Assembly: GCF_051900415.1 (NCBI RefSeq)
Contig: NZ_JBHZGL010000001.1
Coordinates: 1-64,000, forward strand
Direction: 5' to 3'
From: Frateuria_A sp051900415
GTDB lineage: Bacteria > Pseudomonadota > Gammaproteobacteria > Xanthomonadales > Rhodanobacteraceae
DNA: 64,000 nucleotides
Within the stretch, counting starts at the first letter, position 1; each line of letters starts with the position of its first letter. Positions 18,912-27,021 of the stretch are shown here, in pieces. A model generated the notes under the pieces. It saw only the letters and a list, made by a program, of their open reading frames with translations, was not told the DNA's origin and made no database searches. The position numbers were made by a program, and so were the translations under genes.

Positions 18912-21566
18912 TCATGCGTGGCGTGCCGGGCGATCCCGGCCGTTCGCGCCGATCATGTTGCGCACCTTGGCCAGCAGGTCCTCGTCGCGGAACGGCTTGC
19001 TCACGATGCGGTCGTCCCCGATGTCCCTGAATGCGCCGAAATCGGCATAGCCGGTCAGGAACAGGATGGGCAGCGAGGGCCGCTTGGCGTGCGCCTCGCG
19101 TGCCACCTCCGACCCGTTCATGCCAGGCATGGCGTAGTCCATCAGCATCAGGTCGACCTCGCCCCCCTGGCGGTCGAGCACGTCCAGCGCCGAACCGCCG
19201 CTGCCGGCCTCGATCACCTCGTAGCCGCGCTCGGCGAGGATCGCGGCGGTGACTTCGCGCACGTCGGTGTCGTCGTCGACCAGCAGGATGCGCTGCCGCG
19301 ACGCGCCGCCGGCCGGGTGCACCGGTGTCGACGCCGCCTCTTCCGCGTGCGCCGCGGCGCCGGCCGCGCGCGGCAGGTACACCTTGACCGAGGTGCCTTC
19401 GCCCGGCCGCGTGTCGATCCGTACGCCGCCACCGGACTGCTTGGCAAAGCCATATACCTGCGCCAGGCCGAGCCCGGAACCCTTGCCCACCTCCTTGGTG
19501 GTGAAGAACGGCTCGAACGCCCGCGCGAGCACCTCGGGTGTCATGCCGCTGCCGTGGTCGGTCACCGCGACCATCACGTAATCGCCCGGCGCGGGCTCCT
19601 CGGGCCGCGACGCCGGGTCGCGCAACGCCACGTTCGCGGTTTCCACGATCAGTTCGCTGCCCACGGGTGAGGCGTCGCGCGCATTGATCGCCAGGTTGAG
19701 AATCACCAGCTCGATCTGGGTCGGATCGACCAGCGCGGCCCAAAGGCCCGGCTGCAGCCTCATGGTGAGCTGGACCGAACCGCCCATGGAGCTCTGCAAG
19801 AGATCGCGCATGCCGGCAACGATGCCGTTGAGGTCCACCGCCTTGGCCTCCAGCCGCTGGCGGCGCGAGAACGCGAGCAATTGCGCGGTCAGCTTGGCCC
19901 CGCGAGAGGCGGCGTCCTTCATGAAGGTCAGCCGCTGGCGGATGCGCGGATCGCTCTCGAGCTTTTCCGCGCACACGCGCTCCAGCATGCTGATGTTGCC
20001 GGTGATCACGGTGAGCAGGTTGTTGAAATCGTGCGCCACGCCGGAGGTGAGCTGGCCGACGGCTTCGAGCCGCTGCATCTGGCGCAACGTAGCCTCCACC
20101 CGCTCGCGCTCCTCGATCTGCGCCAGCAGTTGGCGGTTGGTCGCAGCCAGCTCGGCGGTGCGCTCGGCCACGCCGCGTTCGAGCGTCTCCTGCGCCTGCT
20201 GCTCGAGCGTGCGATCGCGCAGCACCTTGAGGTAGCCCAGCAGCCGGCCGCCGCCGTTGCGCAACGGCATCATCAGGCCGCTGGAAAAGAAGCGCGAGCC
20301 ATCCTTGCGCACGCGCTGGCGGTCGTACTGCGCGCGCCCGGTCTCGGCGGCGCATCGCATTTCCTCTTCCAGCACGCCCTGGCTGCGGTCCTCGGGCGTA
20401 AAGATGATGTCCACTCGCTGGCCCAGTACTTCGTCTTCGCGCCATCCCAGGAGTCGCTGCGCACCGGGATTCCACAGCGTGATGCGGCCTTCCAGGTCGA
20501 GCGTCAGGATGCCGTAGCCGGTGGTGCTTTCCAGGATCAGCTTGAGTCGGTTGCTGGTCGCGCGCAGCGCGGCTTCGGCGCGCGCACGCTCGACGTTGGC
20601 CCAGGTGCGCTCGGCCACCTCGCGCACGACCGCTTCGTCCTCGTCGGTCCAGTGTCGCGGCTCGCGCTGCTGCACCGAAAGAAAGGCCGCCAGCCGGCCG
20701 CCCTTGACCAGCGGCACAGTCAGGCTGGCACGCAGACCGCCGAGCGCGTGATGGGCCTTGGCCACCTCCGGTTCGACCCTCGGGTCGTCGAACGGGTCGT
20801 CCACGCGGATGGCCACGCCGGTCAGCGCTTCGGCGATCAGCCGGGGACCGAGCTCGGACAGGCGGTGCCGGCCCACCGCGCTGGGCATGTCGCCGCGGAG
20901 CCAGTCGCGCTCGACGGTGAAGTATTCGCCCGTGTCGTCCACTTCGCAGTACCCCACCCGATCGGCACGCAGGTGCCAGCCCAGCCGGCGCGCGGCAACG
21001 GCCATCACGTCGCGCGGGTCGGTCAGGTCGCGCAGGGCGTCGCCCAGCCGGGTGCGGAAGCGCAGGCGTCGTTCGGCGAGCACACGCTGGGTGGTCTGGA
21101 TCGCTTCATTGACCAGCCCCGTCACCCGTCCGCTTTCGTCGCGCACCGGTCCGATCCAGTAGTCGTAGTACGCCACCTCGCGAAACGTCTGGCGCTCGAT
21201 CAGGAAGCGCGCGTCGCGAAAGCAACTGGGCGTGCCCTCCAGTGCGCGCTGGATCACCGGTTCGGTGATGTCGGGCGCTTCCGGCCAGACGTCGCGGAAC
21301 GGACGGCCCAGCGCCTCCGGCCGGCTACCCAGCAGCGGCCGGTACGCGTCGTTGTAGATGCAGGTCAGCTCGGGCCCCCAGCCGAGTGCGATCGGCAATT
21401 CGCTCTCCAGCATCATGGACACGAGCGTGCACAGCGAGCCGGACCATTGATCGGACGGACCCAGCGGCGAGGCGGCCCAGTCGAACTCGCGGATGCACTG
21501 CGCCATCTCGCCGCTGCCGGCGATGAAACCGCCCCCTGCTGACGCTGGCAAGAAGGATCCTGGCAA
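18912..21566 (-). CDS. hybrid sensor histidine kinase/response regulator
   Basis: Soluble hybrid kinase of about 884 residues. Order: PAS-like module starting GEMAQCIREFDWAASPLGP, GAF (about 165-330), PAS with PAC (about 335-460), coiled coil, HisKA with the phospho-His in GVAHDFNNLL (about residue 512), HATPase with NARDAS and GSGLGLAQVYGFAKQS, then a C-terminal receiver domain with the phospho-Asp in LMLMDYAMPGMNG (about 810). No membrane segment. The start is uncertain: I chose TTG 21566 because GAGGAG lies at the right distance; GTG 21572 or a further upstream start are possible. The first ~330 residues resemble the kinase at 10235. Confidence 0.88.
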   Translation of the reverse strand: MPGSFLPASAGGGFIAGSGEMAQCIREFDWAASPLGPSDQWSGSLCTLVSMMLESELPIALGWGPELTCIYNDAYRPLLGSRPEALGRPFRDVWPEAPDITEPVIQRALEGTPSCFRDARFLIERQTFREVAYYDYWIGPVRDESGRVTGLVNEAIQTTQRVLAERRLRFRTRLGDALRDLTDPRDVMAVAARRLGWHLRADRVGYCEVDDTGEYFTVERDWLRGDMPSAVGRHRLSELGPRLIAEALTGVAIRVDDPFDDPRVEPEVAKAHHALGGLRASLTVPLVKGGRLAAFLSVQQREPRHWTDEDEAVVREVAERTWANVERARAEAALRATSNRLKLILESTTGYGILTLDLEGRITLWNPGAQRLLGWREDEVLGQRVDIIFTPEDRSQGVLEEEMRCAAETGRAQYDRQRVRKDGSRFFSSGLMMPLRNGGGRLLGYLKVLRDRTLEQQAQETLERGVAERTAELAATNRQLLAQIEERERVEATLRQMQRLEAVGQLTSGVAHDFNNLLTVITGNISMLERVCAEKLESDPRIRQRLTFMKDAASRGAKLTAQLLAFSRRQRLEAKAVDLNGIVAGMRDLLQSSMGGSVQLTMRLQPGLWAALVDPTQIELVILNLAINARDASPVGSELIVETANVALRDPASRPEEPAPGDYVMVAVTDHGSGMTPEVLARAFEPFFTTKEVGKGSGLGLAQVYGFAKQSGGGVRIDTRPGEGTSVKVYLPRAAGAAAHAEEAASTPVHPAGGASRQRILLVDDDTDVREVTAAILAERGYEVIEAGSGGSALDVLDRQGGEVDLMLMDYAMPGMNGSEVAREAHAKRPSLPILFLTGYADFGAFRDIGDDRIVSKPFRDEDLLAKVRNMIGANGRDRPARHA

Positions 21567-21844
21567 GCTCACTCCTCGCGAGCCTCCGTGCGCGACATGT
21601 TGGTTGGATGGGATGGCCGGTTCCGGCGTTGCGGCAAACCCTGCCGTTGCCCGCACCCTGCGCCTTCCGCCCGGTCAGGCCGGCGGCCGGTCGCAAGTCA
21701 CTGCCTGTGACGCCGTTCACACTATCGACCGGCCGTTGTCGCCGGGCCGGCAAGGGGCCGTGAGGGTGCTGTCTCGTCGCGCCTGCTTCGCCGGCCGGGC
21801 TTCACGCGATGGCCACCCCGGGTGTCGCCCCATGGCGCACCCGC

Positions 21845-22744
21845 ATGTCCGAAGAAATGCTCGATTGCCTGATCGTGGGCGCCGGCCCCGCCGGCCTCAC
21901 GGCAGCCACCTACCTGGCCCGCTTCCGCCGGCACATCCTGCTGGCCGATGCGGGAGCCAGCCGCGCGCGCTGGATCCCGGCCAGCCACAACTGCCCGGGC
22001 TTCCCGTTCGGCGTGGCGGGCAACGAGTTGCTGGCGCGTTTCCGGCTGCAGGCAGAGGCCTACGGTGTGCCCGGAGTGCGCACACGCATCACCCAGCTTG
22101 ATCGCCATGCCGAAGGCTTCACCGCCAGCGACGGCCAGCGCCACTGGCATGCGCGCACGGTGATGCTGGCCACCGGGGTGGTCGACCGCCTGCCTGCGCT
22201 TGAAGGCGTGGAGGACGCAATCGCCACCGGCACCGTGCGTCTGTGCGCGGTCTGCGACGCCTACGAGGCACGCGATGACGTGATCGGCGTGCTCGGGCCC
22301 GCCGATGCGGCGGTCGGGCACGCGGCGTTCCTGCGCACGTTCTCCCGGCACGTCTGCGTGCTGCCCGTCGACGGTGCGTCGCCGGACGAGGATCTGCAGC
22401 GACGCGCGACCGATAGCGGGGTGCAGCTGTGGCCTGCCCCGCGGCGGCTCGAGCTGGTCGACGGCGCCTGCCAGGCTCACTTCGCCGACGGTCGCCGGCT
22501 GCGCATGGAAACGCTCTATCCAGTGCTGGGCGCCGACGCGCAGTCGGGACTCGCGGCGGCGCTGGGCGCGCGCATGGACGACGAAGGCGCGCTGGTGGTG
22601 GACGATCATCTGCAGACCAGCGTGCCGGGGATCTATGCGATCGGCGACGTGGTCAGCGCACTGAACCAGATAAGCGTGGCGGTAGGCCATGCGGCGATCG
22701 CTGCCACCGCCGTGCACCGGCGGCTGCCGTCCAACCACTGCTAG
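21845..22744 (+). CDS. thioredoxin-reductase-like FAD/NAD(P) oxidoreductase
   Basis: Flavoprotein of 299 residues with the class II pyridine nucleotide-disulfide fold. The FAD-binding GAGPAGLTAATYLARF motif sits at the N-terminus. The redox-active pair is LCAVCDAYE, matching the CxxCD of thioredoxin reductase. The C-terminal FAD motif ends GIYAIGDVVSALNQISVAVG. It may reduce a thioredoxin or a small thiol partner; a dedicated partner is not next to it. The nucleotide-binding loop GVLGPADAAVGHA departs from the usual GGGDSA pattern, so cofactor preference is unclear. Upstream (21567-21844) no gene is seen. Confidence 0.87.
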   Translation: MSEEMLDCLIVGAGPAGLTAATYLARFRRHILLADAGASRARWIPASHNCPGFPFGVAGNELLARFRLQAEAYGVPGVRTRITQLDRHAEGFTASDGQRHWHARTVMLATGVVDRLPALEGVEDAIATGTVRLCAVCDAYEARDDVIGVLGPADAAVGHAAFLRTFSRHVCVLPVDGASPDEDLQRRATDSGVQLWPAPRRLELVDGACQAHFADGRRLRMETLYPVLGADAQSGLAAALGARMDDEGALVVDDHLQTSVPGIYAIGDVVSALNQISVAVGHAAIAATAVHRRLPSNHC

Positions 22745-22756
22745 GGGCTCGACGTA

Positions 22757-22778
22757 GGGTGGGCTTCAGCCCACCGCC
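22757..22778. repeat. GTGGGCTTCAGCCCAC hairpin
   Basis: Short perfect inverted repeat (7 bp arms, 2-base loop) just after the flavoprotein gene. This GTGGGCT/AGCCCAC motif is a commonly dispersed extragenic repeat in proteobacteria and may act as a terminator here. Confidence 0.5.
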
Positions 22779-22813
22779 GGAGCCAGAGCGGTGACCTGAA
22801 GCACGCCTACGAT

Positions 22814-23656
22814 TCATGGCGTCGAAGCGGCCCCAGCCGGCAGCGTGGCGCCGGTCAGCAACGCACGGATCTGCCGCAGCTTCGCCTTCACCCGGGCCTC
22901 GTCGTCCGCGCCCAGGCGCATCAGCAGTTTCTGCCCCGCCGAACGTGCCTCCAGGCCGGGATCGGCATAGCGGTAGAACACCTTCGGCTGCACCAGCGTC
23001 ACCGGGGCGTCGGGCACCGGCGCGGCCAACATGTCGTCGATGGCGACCACCAGGCGATCGTTGAAATAGCCCTTCGGATAACCGAGGTCGCGATAGGCCT
23101 GCTGGAACAGCGGATAGTGCGCGACGTACCAGCCCACCAGCGCCTTGGGATCGACGCCTTCGAGCACCTGCATGTACGGCGCGTAGCGCTCGGCATTGCG
23201 CGGGCTCAGCGTGATCGAACCCTCAGCCTGCTCGACCAGGAACGCGCCCTGGGGCGTCTTCAGCGGCAGGATGTTGGTGCCCACGCTCTGGCGCGGCAGC
23301 GCGTCCACCGTGGCGACAAAGCGGCGGATGATCTGGTCACGCTGCAGCAACCCGTCGAGCGGTTTGCCACCCAGCGCCAGCAGTGCGCCGGCGACGTCGG
23401 TATCGCTGGCGTCCAGCGCCGGCAGCGGCGCGGTCGAGGCGGGCGCTGGCGTCGCCTGTGCGATCGGATGCTGGATCGCGGTGGAGGCGGCCGCCGGGCC
23501 GGTGCCGGTGGTGGCGGTCGTCGCAGTGGCCGCCGGCGCCGGTTCGCCACCCGCCTGGGTGGCCTTGCGCCAGATGAACACGCCCACCGCGATGGCCAGA
23601 ACCACCACCACGCCGGAAACCAGCCACTGCCCTATCGAAGACTGCTTCTTTTTCAA
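22814..23656 (-). CDS. DUF3014 membrane-anchored protein
   Basis: A protein of about 280 residues. A short basic head (KKKQ) precedes one membrane helix (WLVSGVVVVLAIAVGVFIW, about residues 10-28). A Thr/Ala/Pro-rich linker (about 35-85) follows, and then a globular domain with LDASDTDVAGALLAL, VGTNILPLK, RYAPYMQVLEG and VLPKVFYRYADPGLE-like stretches. This matches the DUF3014 family, of unknown function. The start is not certain: I used TTG 23656 because it gives a tight N-in anchor and no ATG fits. The mature part is likely periplasmic. Confidence 0.75.
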   Translation of the reverse strand: MKKKQSSIGQWLVSGVVVVLAIAVGVFIWRKATQAGGEPAPAATATTATTGTGPAAASTAIQHPIAQATPAPASTAPLPALDASDTDVAGALLALGGKPLDGLLQRDQIIRRFVATVDALPRQSVGTNILPLKTPQGAFLVEQAEGSITLSPRNAERYAPYMQVLEGVDPKALVGWYVAHYPLFQQAYRDLGYPKGYFNDRLVVAIDDMLAAPVPDAPVTLVQPKVFYRYADPGLEARSAGQKLLMRLGADDEARVKAKLRQIRALLTGATLPAGAASTP

Positions 23657-23738
23657 TGCGCGTACCGCCTGTATGAATTGCCTGCCCCCTGCATAACGCC
23701 CGTGGCGACGATGTGCAACCCGCGCGATGGTGCCGTCC

Positions 23739-24434
23739 TCAGGGAACCGCACCGAAAAGCATGCCGGTGCCCGTGGTAAGGCCCATCGCCAGGGCACCCC
23801 AGAACGCGATGCGCAGCGCGCCGACGCCGGCAGCGGCCCCACCCATCCGTGCGGCAAGCGCGCCGAGCAGCGCCAGGCAGGCGAGCGAGACGGCGAAGAC
23901 CAGCCAGAGCTGCCCCGCAACGGGCGAAACCGCGGCCACCAGCAGCGGCACCACCGCGCCGACCGCGAAGCTCGCCGCAGAGGCAGCCGCCGCCTGCAGC
24001 GGGCGGGCCCGGAACACCTCGGTGATGCCCAGTTCGTCGCGCGCGTGGGCGTCGAGTGCATCGTGCGCCATCAGTTGCTCGGCGACCTGCCGCGCCAGCG
24101 CCGGCTCCAGTCCCCGCCCGACATAGATGTTGGCCAGTTCGCGGTGCTCGGCATCGGTGTCGGTGGCCAGTTCCTCGCGTTCGCGGGCGAGCTCGGCCTG
24201 TTCGCTGTCGGCCTGCGAATGGACCGACACGTATTCCCCCGCCGCCATCGACATCGCGCCGGCCACCAGCGCCGCGATGCCGGCGAGCAGCACCGCGTGG
24301 CGGTCAGCGTGGGCAGCCGCCACGCCCATCAGCAGGCTGGCGGTGGAAACGATGCCGTCGTTGGCGCCGAGCACGGCGGCGCGCAGCCAGCCCATGTGCC
24401 CGGTCCGGTGGCGTTCGTGGTGGTGGCGGCGCAT
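23739..24434 (-). CDS. VIT1/CCC1-family transporter
   Basis: Inner-membrane protein of 231 residues in the VIT1/CCC1 family, which move Fe2+ or Mn2+. The N-terminus is His-rich (MRRHHHERH...). The family signature GANDGIVSTASLLMGVA follows, then helices around 40-75 with MSMAAGEYVSVHSQ. A hydrophilic Glu-rich metal-binding loop (about 75-140) and three C-terminal helices complete it. The start at 24434 is preceded by GAGGAGCGCCC. Whether iron or manganese is moved cannot be told. Confidence 0.87.
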   Translation of the reverse strand: MRRHHHERHRTGHMGWLRAAVLGANDGIVSTASLLMGVAAAHADRHAVLLAGIAALVAGAMSMAAGEYVSVHSQADSEQAELAREREELATDTDAEHRELANIYVGRGLEPALARQVAEQLMAHDALDAHARDELGITEVFRARPLQAAAASAASFAVGAVVPLLVAAVSPVAGQLWLVFAVSLACLALLGALAARMGGAAAGVGALRIAFWGALAMGLTTGTGMLFGAVP

Positions 24435-24589
24435 GGGCGCTCCTCGGAGACAGATGGGGCGAGCATACCGTCGGCGGCCCTCGGCCACCGGCCACGGTCG
24501 CCCGTACTGGCTGACGTGCGCCTGGCAGGTTTTACGGCGTGGTCACCGCGCGACCGCCAGCATGGGCTCCGCTTCGAGGAGGAATCGCC

Positions 24590-24943
24590 ATGTCCCGATC
24601 GACTACCCCGACCGGCTCCAGTCCGGGTAAAACCACCAGCAATCCAGCCATCAGCGGCGTCGGCACCGGCATGGGCGCGGGCAACGCCACCGGCCCCGGC
24701 GTCATTGGTGGCGTACAGGCCGGTACCGTCAACGATGCCGCCCAGGGCGCCAGCACCGGCGACGCGGCCGATCCGAGCCTGGGCAGCGGCATGGCCGTGC
24801 CCGAGCAGGGCAACCGCATGGGCGACGCAGCCACCGCGGGCGCGCCCGGGATGGGCGAGAAGCCGCTGGGGATCGGCGGCGCGCCGATCGAACCGTATGA
24901 GCTGCCCTACAAGGTGATCGCGCCACCGAACGCGGGGCGGTGA
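24590..24943 (+). CDS. Gly/Ala-rich hypothetical protein (117 aa)
   Basis: Low-complexity protein of 117 residues rich in Gly, Ala, Thr and Pro, likely disordered, with no signal peptide or membrane segment. It ends with a more ordered EPYELPYKVIAPPN tail. A very strong GAGGAGGA ribosome site supports real expression. I recognise no domain. Confidence 0.6.
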   Translation: MSRSTTPTGSSPGKTTSNPAISGVGTGMGAGNATGPGVIGGVQAGTVNDAAQGASTGDAADPSLGSGMAVPEQGNRMGDAATAGAPGMGEKPLGIGGAPIEPYELPYKVIAPPNAGR

Positions 24944-24982
24944 CGCCCTCAAGGCCCGGACGTCTTGGGTCTGCGCTTCAGG

Positions 24983-25037
24983 AGCGCCCGCGGATGCCTT
25001 TGTGGCATGACGGTCGCGCCCAAGGGCGCTCCTACAA
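24983..25037. repeat. REP-like inverted pair
   Basis: Facing copies with GGAGCGCCCGCGG on the left and GGTCGCGCCCAAGGGCGCTC on the right. Same family as at position 1. Nothing else is seen between the small Gly-rich gene and the ribosomal operon terminator. Confidence 0.65.
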
Positions 25038-25092
25038 AAGGTGCGGACTACCGGGTGAGCATGGGCGCCCCTCTCACGCTGGCGAGGTGCCT

Positions 25093-25120
25093 CAAAAAAA
25101 ACGGGCGCCCGAGGGCGCCC
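25093..25120 (-). terminator. rho-independent terminator of the rpsF operon
   Basis: On the minus strand: ACGGGCGCC/GGCGCCCGT-type stem followed by eight T residues, 28 bp after the rplI stop. Strong by sequence. Confidence 0.88.
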
Positions 25121-25147
25121 GTCCGTTTGCAGCAATGACGGATCGGC

Positions 25148-25597
25148 TTACTTCTCGCCGACCACGATCACCTTGACCTGCGTCTGCACGTCGGCGTGCA
25201 GGCTGATCACGACTTCATACTCGCCGGTGTTGCGGATCGGGCCTTCGCCCTGGATCACTTCACCCTTGCCGACCTTGTGGCCGGCCGCTTCCAGCGCCTC
25301 GGCGATTTCGCGCGGGCCGACCGAGCCGTACAGCTTGCCTTCCGGGCTGGCGTGCGCGGCGATGGTCACCTCGGCGCCTTCCAGCTTGGTCTTGCGCGAC
25401 TGCGCTTCGGACAGCAGGTTGTTGGCCTTGGCCTCGTACTCGGCACGGCGCTTCTCAAAGGCTTCGAGGTTGGCGGCGTTGACCGGCACGGCCTTGCCCT
25501 GCGGCAGCAGGTAGTTGCGGCCGTAACCGGGCTTGACCTTGACCTTGTCGCCCAGGTTGCCGAGGTTGCGGACTTTCTCGAGAAGAATCAGTTCCAT
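25148..25597 (-). CDS. rplI: 50S ribosomal protein L9
   Basis: Large-subunit ribosomal protein L9, 149 residues, the usual length. It starts MELILLEKVRNLGNLGD, carries the N-terminal KPGYGRNYLLPQGKA signature, a long central helix and the C-terminal domain with LYGSVGPREIAEAL. Last gene of the rpsF-rpsR-rplI operon, 102 bp after rpsR and just before a strong terminator. Confidence 0.98.
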   Translation of the reverse strand: MELILLEKVRNLGNLGDKVKVKPGYGRNYLLPQGKAVPVNAANLEAFEKRRAEYEAKANNLLSEAQSRKTKLEGAEVTIAAHASPEGKLYGSVGPREIAEALEAAGHKVGKGEVIQGEGPIRNTGEYEVVISLHADVQTQVKVIVVGEK

Positions 25598-25699
25598 GGG
25601 TCTTTCCTTTCGTTAGCGCCGGTGAGGCCGGCGCAGCCGTGGACGGTTGTCCGAAGTTGCGTCTGGTTCCTTCTCCCCCGGAAGGGAGAAGGATCAAGC

Positions 25700-25930
25700 T
25701 CAGACGTCGTGGTTGTCGGTGTACGGCAGCAGCGCCAGGAAGCGCGCACGCTTGATCGCGGTGGCCAGCTGGCGCTGGTAGCGCGCCTTGGTACCGGTGA
25801 TGCGGCTGGGGACGATCTTGCCGTTCTCGGTGACGTACTGGCGCAGCGTGTTGAGATCCTTGTAGTCGATCTCCTTCACGTCTTCGGCAGTGAAGCGGCA
25901 GAACTTGCGGCGGCGGAAGAACTTGGACAT
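25700..25930 (-). CDS. rpsR: 30S ribosomal protein S18
   Basis: Small-subunit protein S18, 76 residues. It starts MSKFFRRRKFCRF and has the KEIDYKDLNTLRQYVTENGK signature and the RQLATAIKRARFLALLP tail. It binds S6 on the 30S platform. It lies 17 bp after rpsF in the same operon. No priB is present between rpsF and rpsR, unlike enterics. Confidence 0.98.
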   Translation of the reverse strand: MSKFFRRRKFCRFTAEDVKEIDYKDLNTLRQYVTENGKIVPSRITGTKARYQRQLATAIKRARFLALLPYTDNHDV

Positions 25931-25947
25931 GGCTATGTGCTCCTGGA

Positions 25948-26382
25948 TCAGTCGCTGTCGCGATCGTTGTCGCGCTCTTCGCGCTCACGGCGGGCCGGAC
26001 GCTCGTCGCCGTCACCGTCGTCGTCGCGGCGGCGCGTGGACTTGGCGTCATCCTTTTCCTTGGACTTCAGGATGAAGGACGGCTCGGTGTCGGCTTCGTC
26101 GCGACGAACCACCAGGTGGCGCAGCACCGCGTCGTTGAAGCGGAAACCCGACTCCAGCTCGTTCAGCGCGTTCTGGCTCACCTCGATGTTGAACATCACG
26201 TAGTGCGCCTTGGCCAGGTTCTCGATCGGGTAGGCCAGCTGGCGGCGACCCCAGTCCTCGAGACGGTGGACCTTGCCGCCGTCAGCCTCGATCAGCGCCT
26301 TGTAGCGGTCGATCATGGCCGGGACCTGCTCGCTCTGGTCAGGGTGGACCAGGAACACGATTTCGTAATGACGCATGGTCAT
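25948..26382 (-). CDS. rpsF: 30S ribosomal protein S6
   Basis: Small-subunit protein S6, 144 residues. The core (MTMRHYEIVFLVHPDQSEQ to about residue 107) is standard. A long charged tail follows, of alternating Asp/Glu and Arg (DDDGDGDERPARREREERD...), longer than the short E. coli tail. S6 tails are known targets of RimK glutamylation in enterics; whether that occurs here is unknown. Two possible starts: ATG 26382 sits better relative to AGGAG, ATG 26376 gives the canonical MRHYEI. Confidence 0.97.
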   Translation of the reverse strand: MTMRHYEIVFLVHPDQSEQVPAMIDRYKALIEADGGKVHRLEDWGRRQLAYPIENLAKAHYVMFNIEVSQNALNELESGFRFNDAVLRHLVVRRDEADTEPSFILKSKEKDDAKSTRRRDDDGDGDERPARREREERDNDRDSD

Positions 26383-26485
26383 TGTGGTGTTGGCTCCTTG
26401 TGGATGCGGCCCTTAAAGGACCTCGCAGCCTCCCGCCGGATGCGGTGAGGCAAGTGCCTGCCCACGCCAAGGCGGCGCGGACAGA
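26383..26485 (-). promoter_or_regulatory. rpsF leader, possible S6:S18 autoregulatory RNA
   Basis: The ~100-base leader of rpsF can form several hairpins, including GGTCC/GGGCC around a TTTAA loop followed by CCG, close upstream of the ribosome site. S6:S18 binds a CCG-containing leader in many bacteria. The match is suggestive only. Confidence 0.3.
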
Positions 26486-26491
26486 AGCGGA

Positions 26492-26521
26492 AGTGTAACT
26501 GGCGCGTCAAGGTGCGCGCAA
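26492..26521 (-). promoter_or_regulatory. sigma-70-like promoter of rpsF operon
   Basis: On the minus strand: -35 TTGCGC (26516-26521) and -10 TACACT (26492-26497) separated by 18 bp, about 110 bp upstream of rpsF. Plausible spacing and position; no experimental support. Confidence 0.45.
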
Positions 26522-26564
26522 GGCGTTGATTCGCGAGGGCCGACGGGGCCTGACCGTCGAGGGG

Positions 26565-26891
26565 TCATCCAACCGTGAAACTTTCCCCGCACCCGCACTC
26601 GCCCGTGGCGTTCGGGTTGTGGAACACGAACGCGGCATTGAGACCCTGGCGGCGGAAATCGATCACGGTGCCGTCGACCATCGCCAGGCTCTTGTCGTCC
26701 ACGATCAGCCGGACGCCGTCGACCTCCAGCGTGTGGTCGCCGGGCTGGGCGGCCTCGGCCAGGTCCACCACGTAGGCGAAGCCCGAGCAGCCGGTGCGCT
26801 TGACGCCGAAACGCACGCCCACCGCATCGGGCGTCTGGGCGAGGAACTGGCGAATGCGCTCGCGGGCGGGGGGAGTGATCGAGATGCTCAT
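26565..26891 (-). CDS. HesB/IscA-family iron-sulfur assembly protein
   Basis: A-type Fe-S carrier of 108 residues. It has the three conserved cysteines: TGCSG in the middle and the C-terminal CGCGESF. The pattern VRFGVKRTGCSGFAY and the GLNAAFVFHNPNA stretch fit IscA/SufA more than ErpA. It delivers clusters to apo-proteins in the cytoplasm. It stands alone here, not in an isc or suf operon, between rpsF and the divergent asnS. Choice between IscA and SufA naming cannot be settled from one protein. Confidence 0.92.
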   Translation of the reverse strand: MSISITPPARERIRQFLAQTPDAVGVRFGVKRTGCSGFAYVVDLAEAAQPGDHTLEVDGVRLIVDDKSLAMVDGTVIDFRRQGLNAAFVFHNPNATGECGCGESFTVG

Positions 26892-27021
26892 GGCGCCTGA
26901 AGGTGAAGAAGGCCGCGGGCCTACATTATCATGCGGGTTTGCCCCGGCGCGCCGTACTCCGGCGCGGCGAATCGAACACGACAGCGTCCCAGATGCGGCG
27001 CGCGCGCAGGAGTTTCAACCC

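Noticed and set aside
10262..20475. Very long open frames on the strand opposite the signalling genes.
   Set aside because: They mirror real genes in a GC-rich genome, carry Arg/Ala/Gly-heavy nonsense composition, and lack ribosome sites and domains.
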